Source of the DNA: Patagioenas fasciata | Lineage: Eukaryota > Chordata > Aves > Columbiformes > Columbidae | Direction: 5' to 3' | Length of the DNA: 64,000 bases | Assembly (NCBI RefSeq): GCF_037038585.1 | Contig: NC_092524.1 | Coordinates: forward strand, 41,674,001 to 41,738,000 | In this document: positions 1 to 21,323 of the stretch, piece after piece | How the letters are laid out: each line of letters starts with the position of its first letter | Numbering within the stretch: position 1 is the stretch's first letter | Notes under the pieces: model-generated | The model's database searches: none | What the model saw: only the letters and a program-made list of their open reading frames with translations | Told to the model about the DNA's origin: nothing | Position numbers and translations under genes: made by a program

Positions 1-2724
1 GGTATTTCCGTTTCTCCTGCTGTGTCTAAGGTTACTGACTGCAGTTACATCTGTAAGGGTCATCTCCCATGGCTGGAAAGAGTCTCTTTGTGGTCTAGGC
101 ATCAGTTTTGATGTGCAGGCTGCTTGAAAAACACATTCAAAATTCATCAAAGGCAAGCCACTCTCTCTGAGAGTGCAGATAAACAGTTCTTGCACTTTGC
201 TTTGAGGACATGCATGAGGCTCTAAAAAGCTTCAGTCCCATTTGCTCACTTGCCTCAATTCAGATTTTAAAGTTTGTTTTACATGAAATTGCTGTATTTT
301 GTAAGACCTTCCCGTATCGTCTGCTGCCCTTGGCCTATATACTTTCTTCCATGAGCTACTATGCAGTGAGCTATGCGATTGCTTCCTCATGTATCTGCTT
401 TTCTGCTTAAATTGTGTGCATTTTTTAGTGAAAAATACCACTTAGGTATAAATTATGATTTCTTGTTAACAGTGAAGCTAGACAAGAGAAGGGACTGACA
501 GCTTTTACGTAAAATTGCCATCAAGCAGCACTGGCAGTAGCATGAAATATAGTGAGTAAGGAAGTGAAAGCTGTTCCTGAAAAATCTGCAGAGTTCCAGC
601 TAAATCGAAACAGCCATGGCATGCAAGTCGCTCACACAGGAGCAAAGAAAAACAGTGAAAATTACAGCAGATTTTAATGGCATAAATCATTCTGAGGGAA
701 TGCATAGGCACTTCTCCACTGTTTAAATACCATCGCAGATCTACACAGGATGAATCCCAGTTTCAACTGTTTAAATACCATCGCAGATCTACACAGGATG
801 AATCCCGGTTTCAAAGTCAGTCATAACTGATTGCAGAAAGGAATTTGCCAATCTGATTCAGAATATGAAGGCAGACTGACAATATGGTTTATTCTCCTTC
901 AACATATTTGAGCATGCACTCTAAGTAAGCTTGCTGGAAGAAACATCCCAAGTAAAACTGATGAGATTGTAAAAGATGGCTTAAGCAGTAGTTAATTTAC
1001 CTACAGAACAAAATGGCAAGAAAAGTGGAATAACTTTCATAAAGCTATAGTCATGTTATATTCACATTTAGTATCAGCCCCTCAGTTGCATTAAGAACAG
1101 CAGAGCTGTTACATGGAAATTGAGTATCTTCAGAAGGCAGTCTAGAGCTTTATGACTTGTGATGAAATACAGGATCAAATGTTTTCAATAAATAAGGAGC
1201 AAATAAATCTACTCTGGTTTCAGTGGAAAGTTTCTGAATTCAGTGGAGACGATCTAGATTATTTTTTTCCCAGAATGATTACATGGTAATCACAATGAAA
1301 AGACCAATAGAACAACACAGAAAAAAGTGGTTCCACTGTGCCTAAAATAAGCTGAAGTAATTGCTTCCAGGAATAATTCTTAGGTTGTGCTTTCAGTGTG
1401 AATGTCATCTTGAGTTTAGTTCAGGCAGCACTCAAAGGTGCGAGTCCACAACTAAGGAAGTGGGAAGAGATACTCGGCTCTTCTTGGGAGGGGACCTTGG
1501 CATAGATCAGGTTTGCTGACGTTGAGCCCAAAGTAGCTTCACTAAAATTGCAAATATAAACTTAAATTAGAAACGGTTAAATTTAAACACATGTATTCTA
1601 TTTCTGACACATATTTCCTTATCCATTAAAACTGAGACACTGGTGAAGGCTTGAATGCCAGAGAGAACCAGGTTATGAAGAAGAAAATATGTCCTAACTA
1701 GACTGAAATATTCTAAATACATTAATGTGTTTTTTTTCCTGAAGATAATATTGACTTACTGAATTTTCCTGTCATTTAAAAATAACCAGTTAGAGGTTCT
1801 GGTCTGATTTTTTTTCACCATTTTTTTTAAAGAACTGTGAAGTGCTGTTTGTATTTGCCAACTTTATAATCTGATTTTAAACTCATTCTGGCTAAATTTA
1901 CTAAAGCTCATACATTTATGTATTGTACATGGTATTCCTAGATGAGAAAATATCTGTATATTTTGAAACCACTATCATCATCTTCCAAGCTAAAAGAATT
2001 AAGTATGTATAACCACAGTCCAATTTAGAAATGCAAATCATATGATGAATGAGGAATGGATTTTAACAGCAGTCCACAAGGAGATTTATGTGGAGGTTGC
2101 CTTTGCCACAGATACCCAGAGCTCATATTACCAGAAATACATGCAAGGTTTTCTAAACTCTGGTCTTGATTATTCTACTTTCACAATATGTTAGATAAGG
2201 TCAGGACATCTTTTCAAGGAGGAAGCTGAACAGATAAGAAAAAACAGTCACAAAGGCACATATTTTTGTGTTTAAATAGTCTTGAAATGGTTGTTTGTCT
2301 CTCACAGTACTATACCTGCCAAGTACTACAAAGTGTCAAACTTCTACTCACTCTTAGAGAAGCTCAACATTGAATTTTGGCCTCTAAAAGTAGCACATAA
2401 AAAGTGATCTGAACAGTTCTGATGCCTATTATAGTCACTTCAAAATTGTTATGTCCTTGAAACATCACTCTTCTGTGTCAGTTTGAAGACTACCTGAATT
2501 TCAGTATTTTCCTGCCATGTGTCTAAATCTGTGTGATGCTCTGCAGAATAGTTTCTTTTGAAAGTCTTTTCGGCACCTTATGGCTTGTTTTAGCCTGAAC
2601 ACAACTGTCTACCTTGATGGCATCTTTTTTCAGAAGGCTAGTGTCCAATATACTAATGATGGTATAATTGTATTGAATTTTCTTGTGATTAAAATGATTT
2701 TTAACAACTCTTTTTGTATGGCAG
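1..2724 (+). other. COCH: COCH intron (5' end outside window)
   Basis: No coding exon for the first half of the LCCL domain (the cysteine-rich segment preceding GVITNAGG) was found here, so this stretch is read as a long intron entered from upstream. It ends in a TTTTTGTATGGCAG acceptor. It is AT-rich, and the only distinct structure I see is a 48-bp tandem duplication at 718-814. Confidence 0.8.
718..814. repeat. Two-copy 48-bp tandem duplication
   Basis: The unit beginning ACTGTTTAAATACCATCG occurs at about 718-766 and again from 766/767 to 814. The copies differ by a single A/G change (CCCAG versus CCCGG), so the duplication is recent. It lies in a COCH intron with no coding consequence. 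Confidence 0.95.
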
Positions 2725-10615
<7,891 letters not shown>

Positions 10616-11860
10616 AGCAAAAAAATCTTCTGTTGGATATTACTACTTTGAAACCAAAAATCATGAAACTGAAATGGTCTCTCTGAAGTACAGATGTTTT
10701 ATTCATATATATACTATCTTAATGCAAAGGGAGAGGAAGGGCTACTTTTTGTTTTTGTAGTCTGTCAAGGATTATCGTGAGCTTGTTTAGAAGTACAATA
10801 CTTAATACTGGAATGCAGAACGTGGCCAACGGCTATTATTTTCAATACGTATATAGCATCCCAAATTTTAAAGCTATGCATATTGTGCACTTAAGGCTAT
10901 CAGATATCAGCAGAGGAAACAATGCAGCTCTGACACTTTTGCTGTCACTTGCTAGATGTCTTCTTATGAGTTAAAAATAATATAATTTTAAATACACAGT
11001 ACTATGCTCCATAAGCCTTTTGTAGCTTAGGATTCTGTATCTTTTCAAGGAGTTCTGCTGATAGCACACAGTACTTTCTGTACTTCAGTTGTGCAACATC
11101 TATTATTGCCAGGCAGTTTAAGGAAAGCTATGACAGATTGTAGCTTAACGGTCTATTTTTACTAATTGAGGTTTTGCTGTTGTGACTGATATTACCATCT
11201 GGTTGGCGAAGTTTACATGAAAAGACTTTGAACTTCTAACCACAGGTTTTTGTGGATCTATGTAGTTTGGTTCTTTTGGCACAGATTTGGAAAGGTACTT
11301 GAGGCACAGTAGCTCTTTTTGAGGATCTGGATCCTAACACACTAGCTGACACTACTGCTTCCCACACCACTCAAGTCAGCAGTGATATTCCTAATACATC
11401 TGATAACCAGATTTTTCCCCTCTACTGCCTTGTACTGTCTTGAATTTAAGAAGTTGTTATTGGCTAGGCAGAGACAGGAATCTTGGGCAAAGAGATTAAA
11501 TTGAACCACACACTGGGAATAGAAAGCATTCAAATTCAAATCCAAAGGTATCATCTCAAACCTTGAAACCTAACTGGTTTATATCAGATTACATGGCTAG
11601 AAGAGAGTGGGCAGACGTGTAAGTGCGGTTAACTAGCTCACAGAATAACAGCTCTCTATGCTAGTAAAAACATCTTTACAGATGTGTAAGGTTCTCTGAA
11701 GATGAATGGTTTTCTTGAAAAAAAGGCTTTGATTATGTACTTGGTAATGTATTGATATATTTATACCTATATGTGTGTGGTTAAAATGGTGCAATATTCA
11801 CTGAGTTTTTCTCAAGTATTCTTTAGAAAATAAAGGGTTTTGCAAGTAAAATATATATTA
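10616..11860 (+). other. COCH: Probable COCH 3' UTR
   Basis: AT-rich, non-coding sequence after the stop codon. An AATAAA at 11829-11834, followed by a G/T stretch, is the best candidate poly(A) signal, giving a 3' UTR of about 1.2 kb. Another AATAAA overlaps the stop codon (10611-10616) but would leave almost no UTR. The end point is inferred. Confidence 0.55.
11829..11834 (+). terminator. COCH: Candidate COCH poly(A) signal
   Basis: Canonical AATAAA hexamer 1.2 kb after the COCH stop codon, followed within 10 bases by GGGTTTTG. Choice among possible signals is inferred. Confidence 0.45.
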
Positions 11861-14800
11861 ATAGTAGAAACCAAATCAGCACTTTCCCTATCAATTTAGG
11901 GTTTCCCTTTTTTCTTCCCCTCCACCTCCACTATTGATGATTGTAAAATTTGTAGTAGTTATGGAGTGGCACAGAAGGGATTGTATTCATCAGGCTTTTG
12001 TTGTGCATTTTTTAATAACTTATGACTGGCTATATATTACACTAAACATGAATGGCAAAGATGCCTTGTATTTTTCTATTAATTGTTATCCTTAATTTTG
12101 TTAAGTGTTTATAGATAAGAGTATTCAGCTATTGCTGTATAAATTCATATGCAATATCAACTTTGTCCAAAAGTTAAATTCATTTAGTTTTTCAGCTTTT
12201 TATAGAAATATATATTGCAAGAAAACTGGGATTGCTGCTATCTGTTTTAATACCCTGTAATATAAAAGTCTTTTTGTGATGAACCTCACATAGTATATCT
12301 TGAGCAAGTTGCACGTGATGCTTCCTGCCTGTATTATCTTATATCCCAATTTGCAAATGAAAAAAGCCTAAGTCATCCTCAAACAGCAAGGATACTATTT
12401 ATACAAATATTTTAATTTAAATTAAGTCAATATAAAAGTTTTAGTCACTGTTCATACTAGGTATAATGCCTGTTGAATCTTTTGAATATAAATCACATGC
12501 TGGCTAGCAGAATCACATTTTCTCACCCACTTTCTTTTTACTATTGCAAAGGAGGAGGCAGCTTTACTCATGTTATTGACTCACCAGGGGAAAAACAGTT
12601 CTGGGTCTCTGGGACACCAAAACCTGCAGAGCTAAATGTCCAAATATTTCCTTTCACAGGAACAGTGATGCCACGTAACTTGCACCCTTCATACAGCCCA
12701 ATTACACTGAGGTAGAAAGTGGGTAAAGAAAATACTTTTTCAAATATACAAAGTTTATGTGTCAGTAGGCATTTGTGAGCAAAATTTTGATCTGGAAAAA
12801 CATCAGTGAGTTACGGATAAAAGGATTGAGGCCTGGTGAGATAGAGAGCCAGGGTGGAAAGGATGTGGATTATGCTGTAAGTAGAAGGTAAGTTTGGAGG
12901 AAGAACAGCATGGCAGAGGGTAGCAGACATGATTAGATGCTCTTGTTTGGGTAAAAAGTTTTATGTTGCTGGACCAAATAGTACAAAGAGTGTGAACAGA
13001 GCTGCAGCTACTCTCACTTGTGCAAACTCCACTTGGGAATGTTGCCACAGGTATTAGGAGTGTCAATCAAGAATATGTCCTGCAGGGGATAAATTCTGTT
13101 CTCTAGTGAGGCTGATGAAAACCCCTATAATGAAAATCATGGCAAGGGGGCTGGACTAGATGGTATTTAAAAGGTTCCTTCCAGCCTAAACCATTCTGTG
13201 ATTCTCTATGTCCTGTTTTCCTGAATAGTACTCGCAAGGCTGGGGGGGATTTGCAATCTGAATGCTGACGACATACCACTGCACATAAAAAAAAAAAAAA
13301 TCAAGATTCCTTCACTCAGAAAATAATAAAATATTCTAAGCTTAGAGATTTAGGCATTTACTGCAACTCCCAAAGCCCTTTCGGAATTTTACATTAAACA
13401 GTTAACGCAGTCCAAAACCCATCCTTCCCAGTGGAGCTCCCACAGCAACTTAAATTTACAAAGTTCTATGAATTTCCTGTCCTAAATAAACTGAAATTAC
13501 TTTTTGTACCATGGTAACTTCCAGTAAGAACTGCAGCCTACAGCCAGGCCTGAGCACTGCCAAGAAGACCAATCAAGAAACCAAATCTCTTACATTTCCT
13601 GGGTGAATTCTTTACTCATACGCTATTTTACAACTGAAAGAAGCGCACAGGTTCCTCTGTCATCGGCAGCCTGCTTTTCTCAGTGCTGGAAGGAAACTCA
13701 GGCCAGGGTTTCTGATTCTGCTTCAGGTTTTACACCTCACACAAATGTTAGACATTTAGACCTCTCTGATCATGAACCACCTTGTATACATACCTTTTGA
13801 TACCATGACTCTTGCTTGCTATACAGTTGTCTGACAAGCGCAGTATACAGGAAAAGCAGGTACACAGCCCAGGACTGAAGGTCGGTAAACTGCAGAGAAG
13901 TCTTAGCACTGCCAGGGCTGAGACCTGTAGTCTTTTATATTACATCCTCAAGCAGAGTGCAAGAAAAACAGGTCTCAGAAGTTGAACTTTATTACCATTT
14001 GTGAAATTACTAATAATGAACCAGCGAGAAACAAGAAAGATCCAAAAGCAAGAGCATCCCAACATTCTTAAGATAAAACAATCACTTCAAAAGTCGTTAC
14101 CTTGCCTTTCAAAAGCAATGCCAATAAAGAAGAGCTATGTAGTAATCATCCAAAAAAACCCAAAACCCTTTCATCAAAAGTTAATGACTATAATTCTCTA
14201 CAACTTACAAAGTAATTTTGAGGTGGGAAGAGAGGAAGAAGAACAGGGCTGTTTTTCTGGCACATATGAAGTAGTATAGTTTCATCAGAACACCAGTTTC
14301 TCCCATAAGTGTTCTTAATTACTTCTATTTGCAATTTGTATTCATATAATCACATAAGCCTTCTCTTCTGTCAAGGATGGCCCCATACAATACAGGTATT
14401 ACCTTTTCATCTCCCCTGTTCTGGAGAAGAAAAGTGGTGACAACATCTTATGCCTTGCTTTTAAGCCATATTTCTAATGGGGCAACTCTCAATATTACTA
14501 CCTAGCTTCATCAGTTTTGTCAGCACTTTCCTTCATGTCATTAGGCTGAAGGGTGAGTCAGCTCCAGAAACCATCCAAGCCACAAAAATCACAGAAAACT
14601 TCTCTCTTGCACACAAGTTCCACAGAAGGCCTGAGCACACTGTCAAAGAAGATTGACTTGTATCTTAAACAAACTGTGTGGAAACTAGAGGCTTAGATCC
14701 CCAGCCTAACAAAATCAATCAAAAAAGTCTTACTGACTGGCTTTGGTTTGGAGCTGGGACAGTAAACAAAATGGTTTCCTTGAGAAGCTGAAGCAGAACG

Positions 14801-14870
14801 TGTTGGAATAGCTTGTGGTGAACTGTCGTCCAAATAAAGATGCCAAATATATGGAAACTTCCACTAAATG
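11861..14870. other. Intergenic sequence between COCH and STRN3, part 1
   Basis: Mostly unique AT-rich sequence. One CR1 3' tail lies at about 13145-13210 and an A-run at 13289-13302. Short open frames on both strands show no protein features I can recognise. Confidence 0.7.
13145..13210 (+). mobile_element. CR1 LINE 3'-end remnant
   Basis: GGGGCTGGACTAGATGGTAT, then TTCCTTCCAGCC, then ATTCTGTG ATTCTCTATG is the standard CR1 3' UTR and terminal 8-bp repeat. Only about 65 bp are clearly recognisable. Confidence 0.9.
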
Positions 14871-14896
14871 TTTATTATTTTAGAATAACTTTACAT

Positions 14897-15180
14897 TTAT
14901 ATACGTCTGTCAACTGGAGCACACATTCTTTTGCCGCCTTTGGCTTCAACAGGAATTTCGCCTCTGACTTCAGCTGAAAGAATAGGTCCTGAAAATGTGA
15001 TGTCTATGATTAAATCCAAGGTCTTAATCTCTGCTTTGAAGCAAATGCCCAGTTTAAATTTAATCTCATTAGGATCAAAATTTCTTTTCCTTTCAAACCA
15101 TCAAGTTTGGTTAGTGAAGTATCTTTGATTATAAGCCACTTTCATTACCTGAAGGGTATTTATTGTTTTCTTACCCTAAA
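14897..15180 (-). other. Weak coding-like frame of unknown origin
   Basis: Reading the - strand from about 15174 down to a TAA at 14897-14899 gives some 90 codons with one in-frame TGA near 15100. The last part reads NFDPNEIKFKLG ... ILSAEVRGEIPVEAKGGKRM. An AATAAA on the same strand (14871-14876) follows 20 bases after the stop. I do not recognise the protein and no good splice acceptor is seen. It may be chance, a decayed exon or a retrocopy. Confidence 0.2.
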
Positions 15181-15199
15181 ATTTATTCACATTCATCTG

Positions 15200-17700
15200 A
15201 GTCTACATAGAAACACGTGTCCTTACTACTTTTCTTTGCGTTCTACACCCAGAGCAGTTGTTTGCAAACACTAGCAGGGTCAGCTGAACTCCGGCCACCC
15301 CAGGGTGACGAAGGGAAGCAGCGATGCTCTGGTCACCATGTTTACTACAGCCAAAAGGAGCGGGGCGTCGCTGCCAAGACACCAAGACCTCAGGCCGAGG
15401 GCACCCTCCTGGAAACCAGGTGCTGTTGGTCGGAACACACCCTCTGCCTCAGGGTCCAACTGAACCTACAGATGAACTTCACACTGGACCAGTTCCTAAG
15501 ACACCAGCATGAGAATCCTGCAAAGCTGTTTTTACTTGCAAATGCTAACTAAACTTTTCCAACCTTTGCTGAGGTCAGATATGGCCTTTGCTACTTACCA
15601 GCAACCGGAGCACGGTAGAATGTAAGCAAAGGGATAAGAGCTATTTTTCTGCCCTGGTATATGTGATCAGATTACAAATATGATAAACAATTCTCTGCCA
15701 AAGAATACAAGTTAGAGACAACAACAAGTCAAAAGACTGAGAAAAAGACTGGAAATTAGATGGGAAAACAAAAATTACTTACTAACTTAGCACTCCTTTT
15801 ACATTTTTTGTAAGTTTCAAATCAAACTATAGTATTAAAATAGCCCTCTTAAAATCAAAACCCAATTCACTGTTACTTAGTTTCTGCAATTCTCTGAGAC
15901 TTACTCTGGGTATTTTAATAACATATTGATACTACTTGCTCAGAAAAGGAAGATGGAGGGAGACAACAACTTTCTCCCATCTAAATATTCTAAGTGAGAT
16001 GAGGTACACAACTTGGTCCCGTTGACCTGATTCTGGTGAGGACTCAGAGCCAGTTTAGAAACAGATCTGTCTGGCACAGCATGCTGGTAGCAAATGCATC
16101 AACAAGGACTTCACTGCCCAATGGTCTGATTTGCTCAAATCTAAACAGAGACTAGACTAACACACACGATTAAAAGAAAGTGACCACAACCAGTTGCCTC
16201 TGTAAGTCCACATATCTGCCAAAGCCAGAAAATTTCTGACAGAACGTAATGCATATGCACCATGGAAACTGTCATGTACTAGATCACTCAAACTGAGGAA
16301 AATACTTCTTCTGTATGGCAACTGTTAGCTAACATCATCTTAACAGAAAACTTCACTTACTGAGAATGGCAGAATCAGTCACCTGGGTTATCAGTGGTGA
16401 AAGAGTCAAAGCACTAATTCAGGAAGCTAAAATACAGCTCCTGTTTTGCAAACAACTACCCTAGTAATTAAGTGGCATTGAAAAGCATTTTAAAAGATTT
16501 GCTGTCATTAAGATGCAATGGTACTTCTACATAACGCACGAAAACTCCAGGTAAGGCAATCCAGAGCAAACCTGTGGCTACCAACCAGTCCACCAAAAGC
16601 ACCAGGCACACAAAACAGAGCCATGACACAGACCTCAAGGTGCGGCCCCTGCGTGCAGAATGTCTGCCCGGACCTTGCAGTTTCTGCTTGGAAGCTCCTG
16701 CCGCAGTGTCTACAGCATCCGACTCCTGCTTCTCCCCAGCTGAGCCACAGCAGCAGCAGCCACACACCCTCCCCTGTGCCTGCCTTCCTGCTGCACGCAG
16801 GGTGTTTTCCCAATAGAACTGAAAGGTTTGAGATTTTTTTTTTTCCCCCTCCCAGCCACTGCTGAGATCTCAGGGAAGACATTAGTTCTGCATCATGCAG
16901 GTGCTCTTTATTCCCACTGAATTAGAAATCTGACCAGAGATAAGATGCAAGATGTCCCATTTCAAATTAGAAGCATTTCCCTTAGAAAATCCTCCTCTTT
17001 GGAAAGAAAAACCCCACATATTAATTAAAAAAAAAAAAACAACTCAAAACCTCAACAAGAAGAAACCCACTCATTCCAAGATACGAAAGAGCAACTGGAA
17101 ATGAAAGGCACCTGAAACAACAGGAAAAAGTCTGCTTAAAAAAGCCAATGAGGTCTGTCACCAGACAGCCACAAAAAGCACGAGACCCCTCGGCCAACTC
17201 TCCTTTCATGAGGGAAGAACACATCCCCTTGGCCATTGGCCGTTCATGAGCAAACCTCAGCAGCTCTCAGGCTAAGGGTGGGGGAGCCCAGCTACAGTTG
17301 GTTGCTCCCCCCACCCAGCTCCAGAGTCACCAGGATGGCCCCAGGCTGGCAGCCAGAGGAGAAGTATCAGCTCCCTGAAGTCCCACCGCAAGCCCAGGTG
17401 CAGGTGGAGGCCAGTGAGAAGTCTCAGGAAACACATCAGGGGTATGTGACCAACCATAGACAATGAGCAGCTCTCCCTCTCCACAGACAAGGCTGCAGGC
17501 AGAGGGCACAAGGTCTCTCCCAGCCTGCCTCCTCACAGCTTGCTGCTGGACTCCAGATGCTCTGTTTCCACTCCAGGATCAGCCACTGTGGCTCACTCCA
17601 CTGGCACCACCAGCTGAGCCCCCTCAGCTCTGCCCCACCCCCAGCAGGTGTGACACAGGCCTCCGTGCATCTGGCTTATAAAGGCATCTTCTCAGTTCCA
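15200..17700. other. GC-richer intergenic blocks of unknown origin
   Basis: Three blocks (about 15,270-15,520, 16,590-16,800 and 17,230-17,690) are distinctly richer in G+C than their AT-rich surroundings. Open frames occur on both strands in each but are Pro/Ser/Leu-rich, with no domain or consistent splicing I can identify. The last block ends with CTTATAAAGG (17676-17685), a TATA-box-like sequence. They could be remnants of a repeat, an LTR or a non-coding transcript. Confidence 0.35.
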
Positions 17701-19106
17701 GAGTTCACATGGACACAGAGGGCTGTAAATAACACATGGATTCATGACCTAACATTTATATGAGCTACTCTTTCCTCCTACAGGTTTCTCAAAGCCTCTG
17801 GAGCTTTCCAGAAAAGCAGAGTTGAGAGACAAAAGCAGATGAGAGAAGGCAGTCAGTCAGCTAGCACTAGTGAATGCTTAAAACTGAATAGAATTAAAAG
17901 TCTTGAAAATATTATCAAAAATGTTCAGCTACAAAAACCTCCTATTTGAAAACAGTTTAAAAAAAATGGTCACATAGACAATCATATTTTTTGCCATATT
18001 TATTGCTCTGAGGACAGAGCTGCAACTCACCCTCTTATGGCAGTATTCTCCCTTCAGGTTAAAGGGTCTTCAAAACATGCAAGTCAAAGACATCCCAAAA
18101 GTAAATACTCCTTGATTGACAAGTGAAATGTTTATTCTAAGGGGTCCTCTACTCTGAGTAGAATGGAGCATTTCACCTTAAGAGGTTATAAATCTCACTG
18201 CATATCTTCTGTGACAGAAATGAACAATTCTACAAGCCACATATTAAGTTAGTGTTACCTTTATTTCTATTTGAAAGACCATCGCTTTTCAAAGGATTAA
18301 TGCCATTTGTGAAGAATAGGGCAATATCAATACTTTTGAATTTGGCTAAAAGAGATACAGCTCCCAGTAATACTCAGTTTAAAGGAGACAGCCTTTAACT
18401 CACAGAGCTAGTACAAGATCATTATTAAATTCCTACCTGTAGCCTCAGTTTTACTCATATATATATATAAAATAAATTCACAGCACTGATCCTTTAGTTT
18501 AGAAAGTTTAAAATTCTGTAATAAATCCACTAACTTGGATCATTTTAAAATGAGAGCATCAGAAGTCCCAGAGCACTGGTAAGATTTGTATAACAGAACA
18601 CTACAGATATTCCCCATGTAACTGAAGACAACTGTGTATGTTGTTTGCCTATAAAGATATTAAATGGCTAAAGCTGCTACTTGCTATTTGCCTGAGGCCA
18701 ATCCAAAAAAAAAAAAAAAATAGTATTTTGTTGCTATATATGCACTTTCAGAAAGTGTAGATGATTTCTGTTATGGGGGGGCTGTTACGAGGAAGGACTA
18801 AAAAGCAAGCATGTTGTTCTCCATTATTAAGTCAGTCAAAATCTGGTTTTATGTTAAAATTAGAAAGCAAAGTACTGTATTTTTATTACATCTGTAACGC
18901 TTTGTAGCTTGAACTATTTATTTTGAAAAAAATCTAATAATATAAGCCATTTAGTCTGCATAGGACTCAAGGATGTGTATTCTCCAATAACCAACAGAGC
19001 AAGAATTAAATATGGAACTCAAACCTCCATTCATGCTCACCTCAGACGTAGCATTTCAATATAATTCTGGTACCCTCTCTTTTTGTATTTTTTCTTTGAA
19101 AAAAGT

Positions 19107-19134
19107 TATTATATATATATATACACACACACAT
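19107..19134. repeat. (TA)n(CA)n microsatellite
   Basis: A run of alternating TA passes directly into ACACACACACAC. Compound dinucleotide repeat in intergenic DNA. Confidence 0.9.
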
Positions 19135-20263
19135 CGCAGTGAAAGCAAGACGCAAAAGGTAAAGTCAGTCATATTTTCATACCATGTACCTTCTCTGGGA
19201 AGAGAAAGAGTTACACTTGTTTTCCCAGCAGGATTCATGTAGACCACCTGATCTGTGTGTTTAGCCTCTCTGCAAAAAGATCAGTTGCTCTGCTGGGATG
19301 CATTTGTTTGAGACACGTTTTATGTGATATGGTACCCAGCAGGAATTGCAGTCAGCACTGTGTGACCAAGAAGCTTTCCAGTGATTTGAGATGGGAAGTG
19401 CTAGAGAAGCACATAACACTAACAGTATGCCAGGACAGAGAGTACTAGCAGTTTTGTAATAAATCAATTGGTATTGAATAAGGGAAATGGACAGCCTCTG
19501 ACAAGGTATCCTCAAGACCACAGAGTTTTTTCCTACAGGAAAATCTACCAGTTATCTACTGGCAAATAAATTCTTCCTTAGGATTTCTAAAATAGGGAAG
19601 GGCTTGTTACACCCTTTTTCAGATGTATTTGATACTTATGCAGACAAGATGCTGGACTACACTCACCAATCATCTGCTTAAAACAGTTCCTACAACAAAA
19701 AGCAAGACCGGGAATAAGTCTGTTAATGCTAAATGTATTATTAAACACATTTAGATATCTTTCCACACAGGTTCTGAGCCCAAGTCCTTTGGGTCTTTCT
19801 TACAAAAGAGAAGTAAATCAGTCCTTTCATAGGTTGAGGTGATTTTGCTAAATGAAAACACTTATTTCAGCACTATCATTTTTTCCCCAATCGCCAGTAC
19901 TACAGCTCTTCTGTTCTAAAAAAACAAATAAAAAAAAAAATAAGGTTTTTAGCATGTTATGACCCACAATAAACAAACTAAGACTCTATTAGAGACAACT
20001 GTCAATATTCAATAACAGAAGCCTCACTACAGCATTTGATCCACTATAGAACAGTGAACTAAGATGACTGTTAAGATTTCAATTAAGGAAAATAAGCAAA
20101 TATTTTTGGTTTTACCATTTCGATTTTAATACAGTTAAAAAAAAAAAAGTAAATGTTATGCATGGCAATGTTTATTAAACAATCACATTTCATTTAAGCA
20201 TTAAAATGCAGCAGTCTGGAAAAGCTGCCAGAAACAATGTTTGGCTTCAGAAAAGGCGATTAT

Positions 20264-20293
20264 GAAATTACTTCCAACGAAATTACTTCCAAT
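20264..20293. repeat. 15-bp tandem duplication
   Basis: GAAATTACTTCCAAC is followed at once by GAAATTACTTCCAAT; a two-copy repeat differing in one base. Confidence 0.9.
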
Positions 20294-21323
20294 AAAATTC
20301 AAATACTCTCTTGTCTGTTGATTAGTTGAATGCTTTAGACTGGAAGGAACAAAAAGTGCAAATCAGCTGAATGTTACTTTCAAAAGTAAAGTCTTAGTGT
20401 CCTACAAGCAGTTACTGAAAGGCCTCACCTCAATCTTCATGACAAAGGACAAAATTCTCGAATTTCTATACAATTATAATTTACTGCAACATTTCAAACA
20501 ATGTAACATTACTAAAACAAAATTAATTTCAGAATATAACTGCATTATCCTGCCTACCATGAGCACCTTTTATTCCCTTTGTTTTAAAAAAATCTAATTT
20601 GCTTGACATGAGATGGCATGAGATACATTCTCACTGCAAAACTGGAAACTTACATGGAACAATACAGTTACAACCACTTACAGGAACATGTTCCATCTGA
20701 AGGTAATTTATATCTAAACATAATACTTTGACATGAAAATCTAAGATTCATATTGCGGTATTCTGGTTCTGTTGATAGAGGAAAGTGACTAATCACAGAG
20801 TAGCTCAATGTTGACCTGCAGCTTATTGGAGGACTTGTAAAGAAATGGACCCAGGTGAATACATATCATTTGACATATGGTCAAATTTTAAACATTTAAA
20901 ATATTGGGTTTTTTTTTAATTCAACACAATGATTCAGTGGCAGTTAAAAATAAAAAATAGTATCTTTCTGGCTCCTAAATCACTTGAGAATCACTTCCTA
21001 TACTGAGTGAAAAACTGTGATTTCCATCCTATAAAGACTCTAAGAATACATGGGCAATTTTCAGATCGGTCTTGTAAAAATTTTTAAAAATACTGTGGAA
21101 ACATGTTCTTATATGTGGGTACTGCTGCTTGAAACTGAACAGTTGGTTGACATCCAGACAACTATTACAATTTTCAAAAAAAAAAAAAAGCAGCTTATAA
21201 GCATAATAAACGGTCATTCTGCTAAAATTTAGACCTAATTTAGTAATTTGTAGAATGACACTTTCAAACTGTGCAACACAAAATAATGTAGCCAACAGTA
21301 ACATACAGGTACACCATTTAATA

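Larger units (their letters stand above)
17764..21320. other. Intergenic sequence between COCH and STRN3, part 2
   Basis: AT-rich sequence with homopolymer A-runs (18705-18720, 20137-20148), a (TA)n(CA)n microsatellite at about 19107-19134 and a 15-bp tandem duplication at 20264-20293. Part of it may belong to a longer STRN3 3' UTR. No coding region recognised. Confidence 0.6.

Noticed and set aside
2101-2160. Possible missing first LCCL exon (a Cys-Gly-Gly-Cys-like string near 2090)
   Set aside because: Surrounding residues do not match the LCCL domain and there are no usable splice sites, so the exon is taken to lie upstream of the window.
16468-16882. Overlapping frames on both strands, one with a hydrophobic leucine/tryptophan stretch
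   Set aside because: Open on several frames at once because of low TA content; Cys/Ser/Pro-rich translation with no consistent family or splice structure.
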